64,000 bases of DNA. Origin: Acetobacter sp. 46_36. Lineage in GTDB: Bacteria > Pseudomonadota > Alphaproteobacteria > RF32 > CAG-239. The first letter of the stretch is position 1. Each line of letters opens with the position of its first letter. Shown in pieces: positions 25,704 through 34,066 of the stretch. The position numbers and the translations under genes were made by a program. The notes beneath the pieces are model-generated. The model made no database searches. It was not told the DNA's origin and was given only the letters and a program-made list of their open reading frames with translations. The DNA is taken from assembly GCA_001917135.1 (NCBI GenBank), contig MNTT01000016.1, forward strand, positions 349,599 to 413,598. The letters are read 5' to 3'.

Positions 25704-26561
25704 TTATGCTGCGACCTTCACCTCCGTTTCCTTGTTGGCAACTCTACCGAGTTCCCTGTCTAATTTTTTTTGCACCTCAGCAAAAACATCTTCATTCACC
25801 AACCTTTCATAACCATGTCGATATAACTTTCCACCGCTTTTCATCTGTCCACAATAGAAAGAATTGCGCAGCATATGAATTAATGTTCTTCGACTAATTA
25901 AACTACCAGTAGTTGTATACAGAGGTAATGATTGGGCAACTTCAAGCAAATTTTTGATGCTGATTTCTGACCGTAAGTAGTTATCAAATAGAAACTGAAC
26001 TTTACCTGCCTGTTCATCCGGCAGAATCCAAGGGCACCAACTTGGACGGCAATTTTTATATCCTATCGGTGCCTTGCCAGGGTAAAAGCCATTCTCTCGC
26101 ATCGTTTGCATTGCCTTTTTTGTCATGTTTGATAATTCTGCAGAGAAACGTTCGGCTTCTGCTATAAGCATCCGGTAATCATATACATCATTCGCTGTAG
26201 AAAACGGAGTGATTACCATACCCTCTTTAACAAAATGAATTTCTACTTTGCCCGTTTTCACCAAATCATCCAATACACTTATATGGTTAAAGTTCCGGGC
26301 TAAACGGTTAGCTTCCGACAGAACCAAAGCAACTGGAGCAGTTTTTACTTGCTGAATTAAATCCAAGACTTCATTAAATTTCGGACGTCTTTTGTTAAAG
26401 GCGCTTTCAATTGCTTTTTTATTTTGTATTATTTCAAAATTCTTACTTTGGCAGTACGCCTTACAAATAGCTTCCTGCTCAGAGAGAGAATTACCGGTAT
26501 TTTGTTTTGCCGAAGAAACCCGACACATGATTATTGCATCTTTAGCAGAAGTCATTTTCAT
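25704..26561 (-). CDS. serine recombinase lacking the zinc-ribbon end
   Basis: This 285-residue protein has a resolvase domain (CRVSSAKQNTGNSLSEQEAICKAYC, catalytic serine in VSS, then SEANRLARN) and a recombinase domain (GFYPGKAPIGYKN, MLRNSFYCGQMKSGG). It ends where related proteins enter the zinc ribbon and coiled coil, which are absent. It sits 107 bases upstream of the frameshifted recombinase in the same orientation. Paired serine recombinases occur in some staphylococcal-type and Bacteroides-type islands, so the two may act together. Its start overlaps the end of the Rep-like gene by 20 bases. Confidence 0.85.
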   Translation of the reverse strand: MKMTSAKDAIIMCRVSSAKQNTGNSLSEQEAICKAYCQSKNFEIIQNKKAIESAFNKRRPKFNEVLDLIQQVKTAPVALVLSEANRLARNFNHISVLDDLVKTGKVEIHFVKEGMVITPFSTANDVYDYRMLIAEAERFSAELSNMTKKAMQTMRENGFYPGKAPIGYKNCRPSWCPWILPDEQAGKVQFLFDNYLRSEISIKNLLEVAQSLPLYTTTGSLISRRTLIHMLRNSFYCGQMKSGGKLYRHGYERLVNEDVFAEVQKKLDRELGRVANKETEVKVAA

Positions 26562-27684
26562 TTCCTTTCGTTAAAATTATGATTTGATTTTCATTAATAG
26601 CCGCGGTTATGCCGTCCAAATCCGGCTGCAGCCAGTTGTTTTGCGGTTCGAGCCGGTTAATCAGCCGAAACAGCTCATAAATTGCCGGTGAAAAAGAGTT
26701 CCCCGCATGTAGCCGCAGTTCTCGTTTGCCCATCGTCTTCAGTATCGTTACCAAGCCGACAAGCTGCAGGGCTTTTAGAAACTTATATTTGGCATCCAGC
26801 AGACGTTTGAATAAATCCGCTGCATTTTCGTCACTTAGTTGCTGGTATCTGACTGCCACCAAAATTTCATTCCAATAAACCAGCGTAACAGCTCGGCAAA
26901 TTTGGCTGCTGAAAAGATTTTGAAATGTCAGCTCTGGAACTGGAATCCCCGCTTTGCTGATGGCTTGGCGGATATTCTCGGAATTACCTAACTGAATTTC
27001 GATCCGTAAATATTGGTTTGATCCTAAGGCTGCCAAATCAATCGCCTGAGCATTTTCGGAACTGACAGCCCGACTTTTGCAATACCCGGCTTTTTGAATA
27101 TCCCTGAGTTTGTCATAAATAACGACATTCCGGTGCCGGGCTAAGAAATGCAGCGAATGCCCTTCATTTCGGTATGACACCTTGGTACAATCGAGCCGGC
27201 GGCTGATGTCAGCTTTGTTCAGATATTGTAAAATCACACAGGGTGCGACTTTAACCAGAACATTCTTACCATAATCAATCCTTACAACTTGTGCTGACCG
27301 CAACACTTGAGGCGAAACATCAACCCCCATCTCGTAAATCCGTAAAGCCAAAATGCTGATGACATCTTCAAAGTCGGCATCGCAAACTTCTTCCAGATTG
27401 TTGGGCGGAAAATGCAGAAGTTTCGGTGCGGAAAATTCAATTTTCAACTTAACGCTGAAACCTCCGTGCCGCAGTACGCTGCTTAATGACAGCTTAGGGT
27501 AGTAATGCTGTTGCAGCTCTTCACGCGTTGCGAAGTTATAGCAGGTCACAGCCTCCGCCCCTTGCATATCCCAGAGGATTTGCGGATTAGGCTTAAAACG
27601 CCCAAGCTCTGTTATTGTGATGTCCGTGTAATCAACCAGCAAAACGCAGGTATCACAGACATTCTTCTTGTTATTTGTGCTCAT
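26542..27684 (-). CDS. replication-initiator-like protein
   Basis: This 380-residue protein is not firmly recognised. Its middle (SLHFLARHRNVVIYDKLRDI, residues about 185-205) followed by YLRIEIQLGNSENIRQAI resembles the YDK and R-x-E blocks of phage gene II/X-type and related rolling-circle replication initiators. If so, the island may replicate after excision. It follows a 58-codon gene with a TTG start with no gap and overlaps the serine recombinase gene, suggesting a Rep-recombinase operon. Alternative: an uncharacterised element-specific DNA-binding protein. Confidence 0.45.
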   Translation of the reverse strand: MSTNNKKNVCDTCVLLVDYTDITITELGRFKPNPQILWDMQGAEAVTCYNFATREELQQHYYPKLSLSSVLRHGGFSVKLKIEFSAPKLLHFPPNNLEEVCDADFEDVISILALRIYEMGVDVSPQVLRSAQVVRIDYGKNVLVKVAPCVILQYLNKADISRRLDCTKVSYRNEGHSLHFLARHRNVVIYDKLRDIQKAGYCKSRAVSSENAQAIDLAALGSNQYLRIEIQLGNSENIRQAISKAGIPVPELTFQNLFSSQICRAVTLVYWNEILVAVRYQQLSDENAADLFKRLLDAKYKFLKALQLVGLVTILKTMGKRELRLHAGNSFSPAIYELFRLINRLEPQNNWLQPDLDGITAAINENQIIILTKGNENDFC

Positions 27685-27861
27685 TTAAAAATCTCCTTTT
27701 ATTTGAGCTGAAATTAATGTTTGTAACTCAGGATTTTCCTGAACGGCCTCGTGTAATATCTTCAACAGAGCAACAAGACTTTTGCCTGCATCGACAGCTT
27801 CATCCGCCGTCAAGTCAGGACAACACTTCAAAATCTCGTCATTTAATGCTTGGTAATTCAA
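27685..27861 (-). CDS. small protein upstream of the Rep-like gene (TTG start)
   Basis: This 58-residue acidic protein begins LNYQALNDEILKCCPDL from a TTG at 27861, eight bases after CGGAGAG, and stops directly before the ATG of the Rep-like gene. It has a coding-like helical composition. The same first 16 codons and upstream leader are repeated at 36431-36517, where the frame stops early. Function is unknown; it is possibly a copy-control or accessory protein of the Rep operon. Confidence 0.55.
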   Translation of the reverse strand: MNYQALNDEILKCCPDLTADEAVDAGKSLVALLKILHEAVQENPELQTLISAQIKGDF

Positions 27862-27902
27862 GACAAAGCTCTCCGTTGATGTTAATTACGGGGGCTCTTT
27901 AC
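27816..27902. repeat. 87-base repeat, left copy
   Basis: The first codons and leader of the small TTG-start gene are repeated nearly base for base at 36431-36517. It includes the SD, the TTG start and GTAAAGAGCCCCCGTAA upstream. Confidence 0.85.
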
Positions 27903-27951
27903 AAGATGATATTCTGAAAATTAACTGTATTTAGAAAAAAAAGATAAAAAA

Positions 27952-28004
27952 ATCCTATAAATTTACATAATTACAAATAGTTATGTGTTTTATTTTTATA
28001 GGAT
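27952..28004. promoter_or_regulatory. nested AT-rich palindrome upstream of the Rep-like operon
   Basis: Outer arms ATCCTATAAA (27952-27961) and TTTATAGGAT (27995-28004) enclose inner arms ACATAA and TTATGT. It lies between the XRE regulator and the Rep-like operon, where an operator or a replication origin might be. Which one cannot be told. Confidence 0.45.
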
Positions 28005-28036
28005 AAGATATATATTTTAATATGATAACAGGCATC

Positions 28037-28066
28037 AAAAAAATACTCTTTCATAAAAGAAAGAGT
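28037..28066 (-). terminator. terminator of the XRE regulator gene
   Basis: On the minus strand ACTCTTTC-TTTTAT-GAAAGAGT is followed by A and seven T, just after the stop of the gene at 28089. Confidence 0.8.
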
Positions 28067-28088
28067 GTTCTCCAACTAAAGAAATGCT

Positions 28089-28538
28089 TTAGGGCCTTTT
28101 CTTTAGACGCTCATCCAATGGATAAAAGGCATCTCGATTCTTACATTCTGGACTTGTCTTATACAAATTCCATGTAGCATATGTATTTGCCAACACTTTT
28201 AACATAACTTGTAATAGTGCACTATCGCTTTTTTCTAACAAACTCATAATTTTCCCTGTAGTACTTGTTCTCTTTGGATATAATGATATTATGAACTCAT
28301 CAAACTGATAATCTAAAGCTTCAGACAACGACATTAATGTAAGTAGACTTGCATCAACCTCGCCTTTTTCAATCTTGTAAATTGTATTAACATTCACATG
28401 AGATTTTTGAGCTAAGAGCTGCAACGAATATTTCTTTCTCTGTCGTAGTTCCGCTAATTTTGCCCCAATTTTCTTTACTCGACCGATATATCTCTTTTTA
28501 CGATATTCTCTTTGTTCTGATTTATATTTATTTGTCAT
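28089..28538 (-). CDS. XRE-family HTH transcriptional regulator
   Basis: This 149-residue protein has an XRE helix-turn-helix at about residues 24-80 (GAKLAELRQRKKYSLQLLAQKSHVNVNTIYKIEKGEVDAS). The basic N-terminal tail and a C-terminal region without homology are element-specific. It is probably the regulator of the adjacent island genes. It has its own terminator and is separated from the autotransporter gene by another. Confidence 0.85.
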   Translation of the reverse strand: MTNKYKSEQREYRKKRYIGRVKKIGAKLAELRQRKKYSLQLLAQKSHVNVNTIYKIEKGEVDASLLTLMSLSEALDYQFDEFIISLYPKRTSTTGKIMSLLEKSDSALLQVMLKVLANTYATWNLYKTSPECKNRDAFYPLDERLKKRP

Positions 28539-28618
28539 TTTATTGCCTTGCTTTAATGTTTATAAAATAGCAAAAACCGTTTTCCTTTCAGAGTCAAATT
28601 ATTAGAAATATTTCCCAC

Positions 28619-28654
28619 AAAAAAACAGCCCCGAATAAAAGATATCCGGGGCTG
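28619..28654 (-). terminator. terminator of the island autotransporter gene
   Basis: CAGCCCCG/CGGGGCTG stem followed on the minus strand by seven T, just after the autotransporter stop. Confidence 0.85.
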
Positions 28655-28676
28655 CTTAGTTTTAGTGATTTAACGC

Positions 28677-31160
28677 TTAAAATTTATATTTAGCGTTAAT
28701 CAAGCCTGTGTGATCTTGGTAGTCCTCACGGAATTTACCTTCATAACCAAGCGAAAGTTCAACCTTGTCGTTGACTTCCGCAGTTACACCGGCACCAAAT
28801 TCCATTCCGAAGCGGTCAAGAGCTTCACCCTCAACTGCATAAGCCGAACCGTTAGCCAAAGTTACAACCGAATTAACGTCATCGTTCATCAAGTCGTATG
28901 TGGCGGCAATTCTAGCTTCTGGCTTAATATTCATACCGTTAGACAGCTCAAAATTTTTGCTGACTTTGGCACCAATGACACCGGTCAAAATATCGCTGTC
29001 GTTGGCAGAAACTCTCTGGTCGGCAGAATCTTTATAAGCATCCTGCTTGATATGAACGTAACGCAAACCGGCTTCCGGTGTAACGCCTAAGCCGTTGATA
29101 TTCATATCGTAACCGGTCATTGCCTGCAAACCAAAGGTTTCAACATCGTAGTCAGCTTTGACACCAACTCCGGCGACACTCTTGCTTTCTTCATAATCAG
29201 ACCAGCCATAGGTCGCAATACCATTTACATACCAGTTGGATGGTTTATATTCACCATACAGGATGGCAGTATGTGTATCAACATCAGTATCACGCATGAA
29301 ACCATCAATATCGGTGTTGGTATAAGCGTAACCAATACCGACCTTAGTATCATCGGTTACAAACTTTTCGGCACCGAAGGCAATACCGTTAGAATCTGCA
29401 TCAAAACCTTTGGCTTTGGATGTATCGTCCAGTTTGGATTTGTTGAACAAGCCCTGAACCCACATTGCACCACGTTTGAAGATATTATCGCCAGAAGCCA
29501 TACCTTCGCCACCTGTTGAGATTGAACCACCGGTTAAACGGGTTGATACGGCACCAAAGACCTGATTAGCTGTTTCTGTCTGTGTCTTTTGAACCATCGG
29601 AGCAACTTCCGGAGCAACCGCCGTCAAAGCGTCAACATAGGCTTTCTGCTCGGCAGCATTGGTGCTGTTGGAAAGCTGTGCCAGTTTTTCCGTAACTGCG
29701 GCAGCAACCGGAGAGCTGGTTGAAGCACTGACGCTGTCCCATGCCTCGGCTGTTCCGGCATTGTTGGCGGAACCACCGGCATCAACAACAGCATCTGTGG
29801 CAGAACCGACAGAAGTAACATCAAAAGTTCCGTCGCCATTATCGATAAATTCATAACGGGAATTTTGGCTCAGGTTGGCAAACTTACCTTCGATTTCTAC
29901 CGTATCGGAATCTTCACCATTAAATAATTTTAAGGTTGTTGTTTCACCTTTGGCCAAAGCGGCACCGTTTAAGGTCATATTCAAATTTGTACCGTTTTCG
30001 CTGATATTAACGTAATTGGCATGGATTTTACCATAAGTGTCTTTATCGGTTACAGTAAAGGCTAAAGTCGAATTGTCTTTGAAGTGAACACCTTCACTGT
30101 CAACACCTTTTTCACCGCCGGAATGCAAAGTATTTGTTCCTATATCAAGCGTTGCACCTTCGCCGACAATAACGCTGGAAGCGCCGCCGTTGATTTCCTT
30201 ATCATAAACCATGGTGCCTTTTTTAATTTCAAAAATATCCAAGCCGCCGATTTCACCAGAAACAGCTTGGCTTAAGGTGTGGCTGTCTTCAAAAATCAGG
30301 CTGGCAGCTTCAACATCACCATCAATCTGAGCACCGGAATTTTGAAAATGAATTTTGCCGCGGTCATCACCATTAATATTGGCACTTAACGTTCCGGCCA
30401 GATTAATTTTTGAAGTGTTGTCATTCATTGTAATTGTGGCTTTATTACCAAAGGTTACAACATCAAGGTCAGAGTTATCTAAATCCGGCTCATCAATTTT
30501 GTAATTTTCATAAGCAAATAAGGTTGCTCCCTCTTTAATGTCCAGAGTTGCATCACCTCTTAATTTAATAGAGGTACCAAAAATAACATTACCATTATCG
30601 TAAATGTCATTTGCCGAACTGCCAAGACCTACACCGCCTTTAACATTTATCACGCCGCCGCTGATATCCGTTGTTCCTCCGGCATAGCTTGTTACGGTGC
30701 CTTCAACTTTTTCAGTATCTCTTCCGACAGAACCTATTTGCGTTTGGCCGTTTGCGTTAATTGTACCGCCTGTCATGGTAAAACTATTATTCTGACGAAG
30801 TTCACCCTTATTAAGGTTGATTGTTCCTCCGCTGATGGTTAATTTGTTGGTGTCGATATCGCTGTCATTATTTAAATTAAGAACAGCATCTCCGCTGATT
30901 TCCGTATTGCCGTTAAAAGTGTAAATGGTGGAATCGTTTAAGGATAAGTTTCCGCCGTTAACTGTTAAATTTTTTCCGTCAGGATAATTCAGGCTAACGG
31001 TAGAACTGTCTTTGGTTGTAACATTGCCTCCGGAAATTATTACATTGTCGGTATATTCACTTTCCAGAACTGTGTCTGAATTAATAGTTACATCTGCATG
31101 AGCATTGCCGGACACAGAAAGTGCCACCAATGCCGTTGTAATTAAAAGTTTATTTTTCAT
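28677..31160 (-). CDS. autotransporter adhesin-like protein with beta-barrel
   Basis: This 827-residue protein has a signal peptide (MKNKLLITTALVALSVSGNAHA), a passenger of about 450 residues made of short beta-helix repeats rich in Asn, Ser, Thr and Gly (SGGNVTTKDSSTVSLN type), an Ala-rich linker, and a C-terminal type V barrel (about residues 560-827) ending in aromatic KYKF. It should be exported and displayed on the outer membrane. No protease motif is evident. It is island cargo, but its GC is above the island average. GAAGGAAG precedes the start, and a structured leader lies further upstream. Confidence 0.88.
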   Translation of the reverse strand: MKNKLLITTALVALSVSGNAHADVTINSDTVLESEYTDNVIISGGNVTTKDSSTVSLNYPDGKNLTVNGGNLSLNDSTIYTFNGNTEISGDAVLNLNNDSDIDTNKLTISGGTINLNKGELRQNNSFTMTGGTINANGQTQIGSVGRDTEKVEGTVTSYAGGTTDISGGVINVKGGVGLGSSANDIYDNGNVIFGTSIKLRGDATLDIKEGATLFAYENYKIDEPDLDNSDLDVVTFGNKATITMNDNTSKINLAGTLSANINGDDRGKIHFQNSGAQIDGDVEAASLIFEDSHTLSQAVSGEIGGLDIFEIKKGTMVYDKEINGGASSVIVGEGATLDIGTNTLHSGGEKGVDSEGVHFKDNSTLAFTVTDKDTYGKIHANYVNISENGTNLNMTLNGAALAKGETTTLKLFNGEDSDTVEIEGKFANLSQNSRYEFIDNGDGTFDVTSVGSATDAVVDAGGSANNAGTAEAWDSVSASTSSPVAAAVTEKLAQLSNSTNAAEQKAYVDALTAVAPEVAPMVQKTQTETANQVFGAVSTRLTGGSISTGGEGMASGDNIFKRGAMWVQGLFNKSKLDDTSKAKGFDADSNGIAFGAEKFVTDDTKVGIGYAYTNTDIDGFMRDTDVDTHTAILYGEYKPSNWYVNGIATYGWSDYEESKSVAGVGVKADYDVETFGLQAMTGYDMNINGLGVTPEAGLRYVHIKQDAYKDSADQRVSANDSDILTGVIGAKVSKNFELSNGMNIKPEARIAATYDLMNDDVNSVVTLANGSAYAVEGEALDRFGMEFGAGVTAEVNDKVELSLGYEGKFREDYQDHTGLINAKYKF

Positions 31161-31193
31161 ATGATTAGACTTCCTTCTTCTTTAATTGCAATT

Positions 31194-31222
31194 AAAAGAA
31201 AACCACCTGTGTTAGAGGTGGT
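31194..31222 (-). terminator. terminator-like hairpin just before the autotransporter gene
   Basis: On the minus strand ACCACCT-CTAACAC-AGGTGGT is followed by TTTTCTTTT and lies 34 bases before the ATG at 31160. It would end any transcript starting at the promoter near 31490, making a separate small RNA or an attenuator. Confidence 0.65.
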
Positions 31223-31487
31223 CGGAGAGTTCATCAATCATACGTCATTACATGATTCTCTTAACCTTTAGAACCATATTCTTTCAGAGATAGTAATATG
31301 GTTCCTGAACATTCGCTAAAAGCTCCCCGACCATATTGCTATGTATCGGGGATATATTTACTGTCGGCTATGATGAGTAGCTGACAATATGACGATGTTA
31401 TATCCTAACACCGAATGACGTAGAGCCGATGAAAGCCCCGTACCACTAAAGGTACTAAGCTCAGAAAAATTCTGAACCTGAATTTAT
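31194..31487 (-). ncRNA. structured leader or small RNA of unknown class
   Basis: The roughly 290-base region upstream of the autotransporter has no ORF but at least four stable hairpins in series on the minus strand: GTACC/GGTAC (31440-31455), GTCAGCTA/TAGCCGAC (31363-31385), CCCCGA/TCGGGG (31325-31351) and GAACCATATT/AATATGGTTC (31271-31304), ending in the terminator at 31194. A TTGATT/TATAAT pair (15-base spacer, 31488-31514) precedes it. I do not recognise a known riboswitch or RNA family. Confidence 0.45.
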
Positions 31488-31514
31488 ATTATAAAGCCTT
31501 TTGAAGACAATCAA
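31488..31514 (-). promoter_or_regulatory. promoter of the structured leader
   Basis: On the minus strand TTGATT (31509-31514) and consensus TATAAT (31488-31493) are 15 bases apart. Confidence 0.45.
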
Positions 31515-31585
31515 GCTAAAAGTCAAAAACCCTCTGGAATTTTTATAAATAAGCCGATATAGTCCTTTTATAAGGAGCTTAACGC

Positions 31586-32335
31586 ATGATAAAAGTATTA
31601 GTAACATTGCTGTTTCTGGTCGGGTGTACGACAATCAAGGTGCCGGCTGACTTTGTGTATAAAGAGGTTGAAACACGGGATTTTATCCTTGCCAGTTGGC
31701 AAAAGGTTACAAATCCGGCGGCTCCTTATAAAATATATATAGAAGGTGACGGTTATGCCTTTAATGCCCGAGGCAAAGCAACCCAAGACCCGACACCTCG
31801 CGGAACTTTAGTCCGTGAACTGGCTTTTGATGACAACAGCCCGAATGTCATATACTTAGCTAGACCATGCCAATATATTAAAAGTCCGATTTGTTCAAAA
31901 AGACTTTGGACAACCGCTCGTTTTGCACCGGAAGTTATTAATGCAGAATATGAGGCAATTAAAAATATTGTCGCTAACAATCCTGTTATTTTAATCGGAT
32001 TTTCCGGTGGTGCACAGGTTGCCGGACTGGCGGCAACTGCCAAACCGGGGTTGAATGTCAAAAAAATTATAACCATTGCAGGAAATCTCGACCACTTGGC
32101 ATGGACACAATATCATAATCTGCCGCCGCTTAATGAATCAATGAATTTGGAAAGCTACCGTCAACAGTTCGCCAAAATTCCACAAATCCACTATGTCGGC
32201 AGTAACGATGAAGTCATGCCGCCGGTATTGGCACGTGAATTTGTCGGAAAGGACGATTTAATTATTGAAGTCAACGGAGCAAGCCATAACGAAGGTTGGG
32301 GAAAAATTTATAATAAAGTCTGGAGTGAAAGATGA
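31586..32335 (+). CDS. lipoprotein with alpha/beta-hydrolase fold
   Basis: This 249-residue protein has a lipoprotein signal (MIKVLVTLLFLVGCTT, lipobox LVGC). The mature domain contains a nucleophile-elbow motif GFSGG (in VILIGFSGGAQVAGLAA), an acid in the VGSNDEVMP loop and a histidine near the end (NGASHNEGW), the Ser-Asp-His order of alpha/beta hydrolases. It probably acts in the envelope on an ester or peptide substrate. The next gene overlaps its stop by four bases. Confidence 0.75.
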   Translation: MIKVLVTLLFLVGCTTIKVPADFVYKEVETRDFILASWQKVTNPAAPYKIYIEGDGYAFNARGKATQDPTPRGTLVRELAFDDNSPNVIYLARPCQYIKSPICSKRLWTTARFAPEVINAEYEAIKNIVANNPVILIGFSGGAQVAGLAATAKPGLNVKKIITIAGNLDHLAWTQYHNLPPLNESMNLESYRQQFAKIPQIHYVGSNDEVMPPVLAREFVGKDDLIIEVNGASHNEGWGKIYNKVWSER

Positions 32336-32544
32336 AAAGAGCCGTATGCTTATTAATTTTCCTGCTTTTATCCGCACCTGTTTTGGCTGCAGACAACTCA
32401 GCCGTAGTTATGAATACCAAGACTTATATTTATCATAGCCCCACCTGCAAATGGGCAAAACGCTGTACCAAAAACTGTATAAAAACCACCAAATACAAGG
32501 CAAAATCACAAGGTGCCAGACCTTGCAAAGTTTGCGGTGGATAA
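32332..32544 (+). CDS. small secreted cysteine-rich protein
   Basis: This 70-residue protein has a signal peptide (MKRAVCLLIFLLLSAPVLAAD) and a mature part with YIYHSPTCKWAKRCTKNC and ending PCKVCGG. The Y-H-S-P-x-C ... RPCKVC pattern matches the small zinc-binding domain (Ada-like) often attached to secreted nucleases. Here it stands alone. The ATGA overlap with the lipoprotein hydrolase gene suggests a joint function in the envelope. Confidence 0.65.
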   Translation: MKRAVCLLIFLLLSAPVLAADNSAVVMNTKTYIYHSPTCKWAKRCTKNCIKTTKYKAKSQGARPCKVCGG

Positions 32545-32667
32545 ACTCATTATATAATCTAAGTTTTATAATGAGTCCTTATTTTTCAAGCATTACAAGA
32601 CTTTGAGCCTGGACTTTTATTTTATACTCATTATAATTTATTACATAGATTCAATAGCATAATGAGT
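32545..32667. repeat. four ACTCATTATA boxes in alternating orientation
   Basis: ACTCATTATA lies at 32545-32554 and 32626-32635. The inverse (TATAATGAGT or CATAATGAGT) lies at 32567-32576 and 32658-32667. They form two inverted pairs with 12- and 22-base spacers, just before the tyrosine recombinase gene. The first pair may also serve as a terminator for the preceding operon. Confidence 0.6.
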
Positions 32668-32678
32668 TTTAAATAAAA

Positions 32679-33278
32679 ATGGCACTTAACAAACAGGCAA
32701 AAATCCTTACCCCGAAACAGCAGGAACTGGCATTGAGTTATCTGGAACGGACACGATATCCGCTCCGCAATAAAATTATTTTTATGCTTAGTTACAAGGC
32801 CGGATTGCGGGCAAAGGAAATAGCGAATCTGAGCTGGCTGATGGTTTGCGACTCGGAAGGGCAATTAAGCCGCGAAATTAACCTCATTAATAAGGCATCC
32901 AAGGGCAAACAATCCGGCCGGATTATTCCTCTGCATAAAGATTTGGTGGCTTTATTAACGGAATTACTAAGCAAGCAGCAGAAGGATGAGCATTTTAATT
33001 TGACGAATCGGATTATTACAACAGAACGCGACAATAAGACCAGCCCGCAGGCAATTGTCAATTTCTTTTATAATTTATATAAAGAAATCGGTTTTGAAGG
33101 CTGCTCCTCACATAGTGGACGTAGAACCTTTATCACCACCGCAGCAAAAAATATCAGCTTGGCTGGCGGAACCTTAAACGACATCCGTATGCTTGCCGGA
33201 CATTCTACCCTTGCCACGACTCAACGCTATATTGAATACAACACTGATGCGCAAAAGAAAATTATTGAGATGGTTTAG
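32679..33278 (+). CDS. tyrosine recombinase/integrase
   Basis: This 199-residue protein is mostly a catalytic domain of the phage-integrase family: the first Arg in KAGLRAKEIANL, the HxxR block HSGRRTF, the later His in AGHSTLATTQRYIEY with the nucleophilic Tyr. The N-terminal core-binding domain is very short, as in FimB/FimE-like invertases. It could therefore act on local inverted sites, such as the repeats at 32545-32667, rather than integrate the island. Confidence 0.85.
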   Translation: MALNKQAKILTPKQQELALSYLERTRYPLRNKIIFMLSYKAGLRAKEIANLSWLMVCDSEGQLSREINLINKASKGKQSGRIIPLHKDLVALLTELLSKQQKDEHFNLTNRIITTERDNKTSPQAIVNFFYNLYKEIGFEGCSSHSGRRTFITTAAKNISLAGGTLNDIRMLAGHSTLATTQRYIEYNTDAQKKIIEMV

Positions 33279-33285
33279 AGGTAGT

Positions 33286-34065
33286 CTATTCCTCTGGCTT
33301 TATAAGATTAGAAATATTGTTATCTCTTAAAAAAGCACAAACTTCTTTATACAAATCTGTTTCAAGAAAATTTTTATATCTGGTCAAAATGATATACTCA
33401 AAAGATATTTTGGTACTTCTATTGTTAACTTTATATATCTTAGATATAATTTTATTTTCAATATCATGCCATCGACATATCTTTAATTGCTTGAAATTGT
33501 TTTTAGATAAGATCCGCTGACATTCTGTACAATATTGCTTTAATTGTTCCTCAGAAGCACTGTTTAACACTATAGGTAAGCTTTGATCAAAATTTTCTCC
33601 TTTACTTTTAAGTAGTGTAGTAAATTTCTTAAATGGTATTCCTAAATTATATCTTTTATCCAAAATTCTAATTGCCGTAATAACTTTATATTCATCCAAA
33701 ATATTTTCAAAATAACTTTTATCTATCTGAAAAAACTCATTCACTGCTTCTAATACTGAAGGTGAAAAAAGTACCATCGTTTCAGCATCACATAAATCTG
33801 TATAAAAAACCCTTGGACAATTACAACATGTATTTTCTAACTTATCAAAATCAGCATCAACGATTCCCATGATATTATCATTATTTTGTGCTAAATGAAT
33901 TATTTTATTTTTTACCCCAAAATTGGTATCATTTGAAACTATAAATATATTATTAAAATACTTAGAATACAATTTGTTATCAAAATTACCTTCCACAAAA
34001 ATAACTGGATTTTCTAGCATTTTAGGAATATTTTGCAATGATTCCTCAGATATGTATTTTAGCAT
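33286..34065 (-). CDS. DUF4435/TOPRIM-like effector (AriB-like)
   Basis: This 259-residue protein has the DUF4435 pattern: FVEGNFDNKLYSKYF near residue 24, the acidic GIVDADFDKLEN, and DLCDAETMVLF. These match the TOPRIM-like acidic residues of AriB, the effector of the PARIS anti-phage system. It begins one base after the stop of an AAA ATPase gene of the AriA type, in the ariA-ariB order. In PARIS, AriB is released after the sensor detects a phage anti-restriction protein and then cleaves tRNA. Assignment rests on domain and gene order. Confidence 0.65.
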   Translation of the reverse strand: MLKYISEESLQNIPKMLENPVIFVEGNFDNKLYSKYFNNIFIVSNDTNFGVKNKIIHLAQNNDNIMGIVDADFDKLENTCCNCPRVFYTDLCDAETMVLFSPSVLEAVNEFFQIDKSYFENILDEYKVITAIRILDKRYNLGIPFKKFTTLLKSKGENFDQSLPIVLNSASEEQLKQYCTECQRILSKNNFKQLKICRWHDIENKIISKIYKVNNRSTKISFEYIILTRYKNFLETDLYKEVCAFLRDNNISNLIKPEE

Positions 34066-34066
34066 T

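Noticed and set aside
31321..31440. Hammerhead-like ribozyme in the structured leader
   Set aside because: A TGATGAG motif is present, but the required CTGATGA core and matching GAAA partner were not found in a consistent fold.
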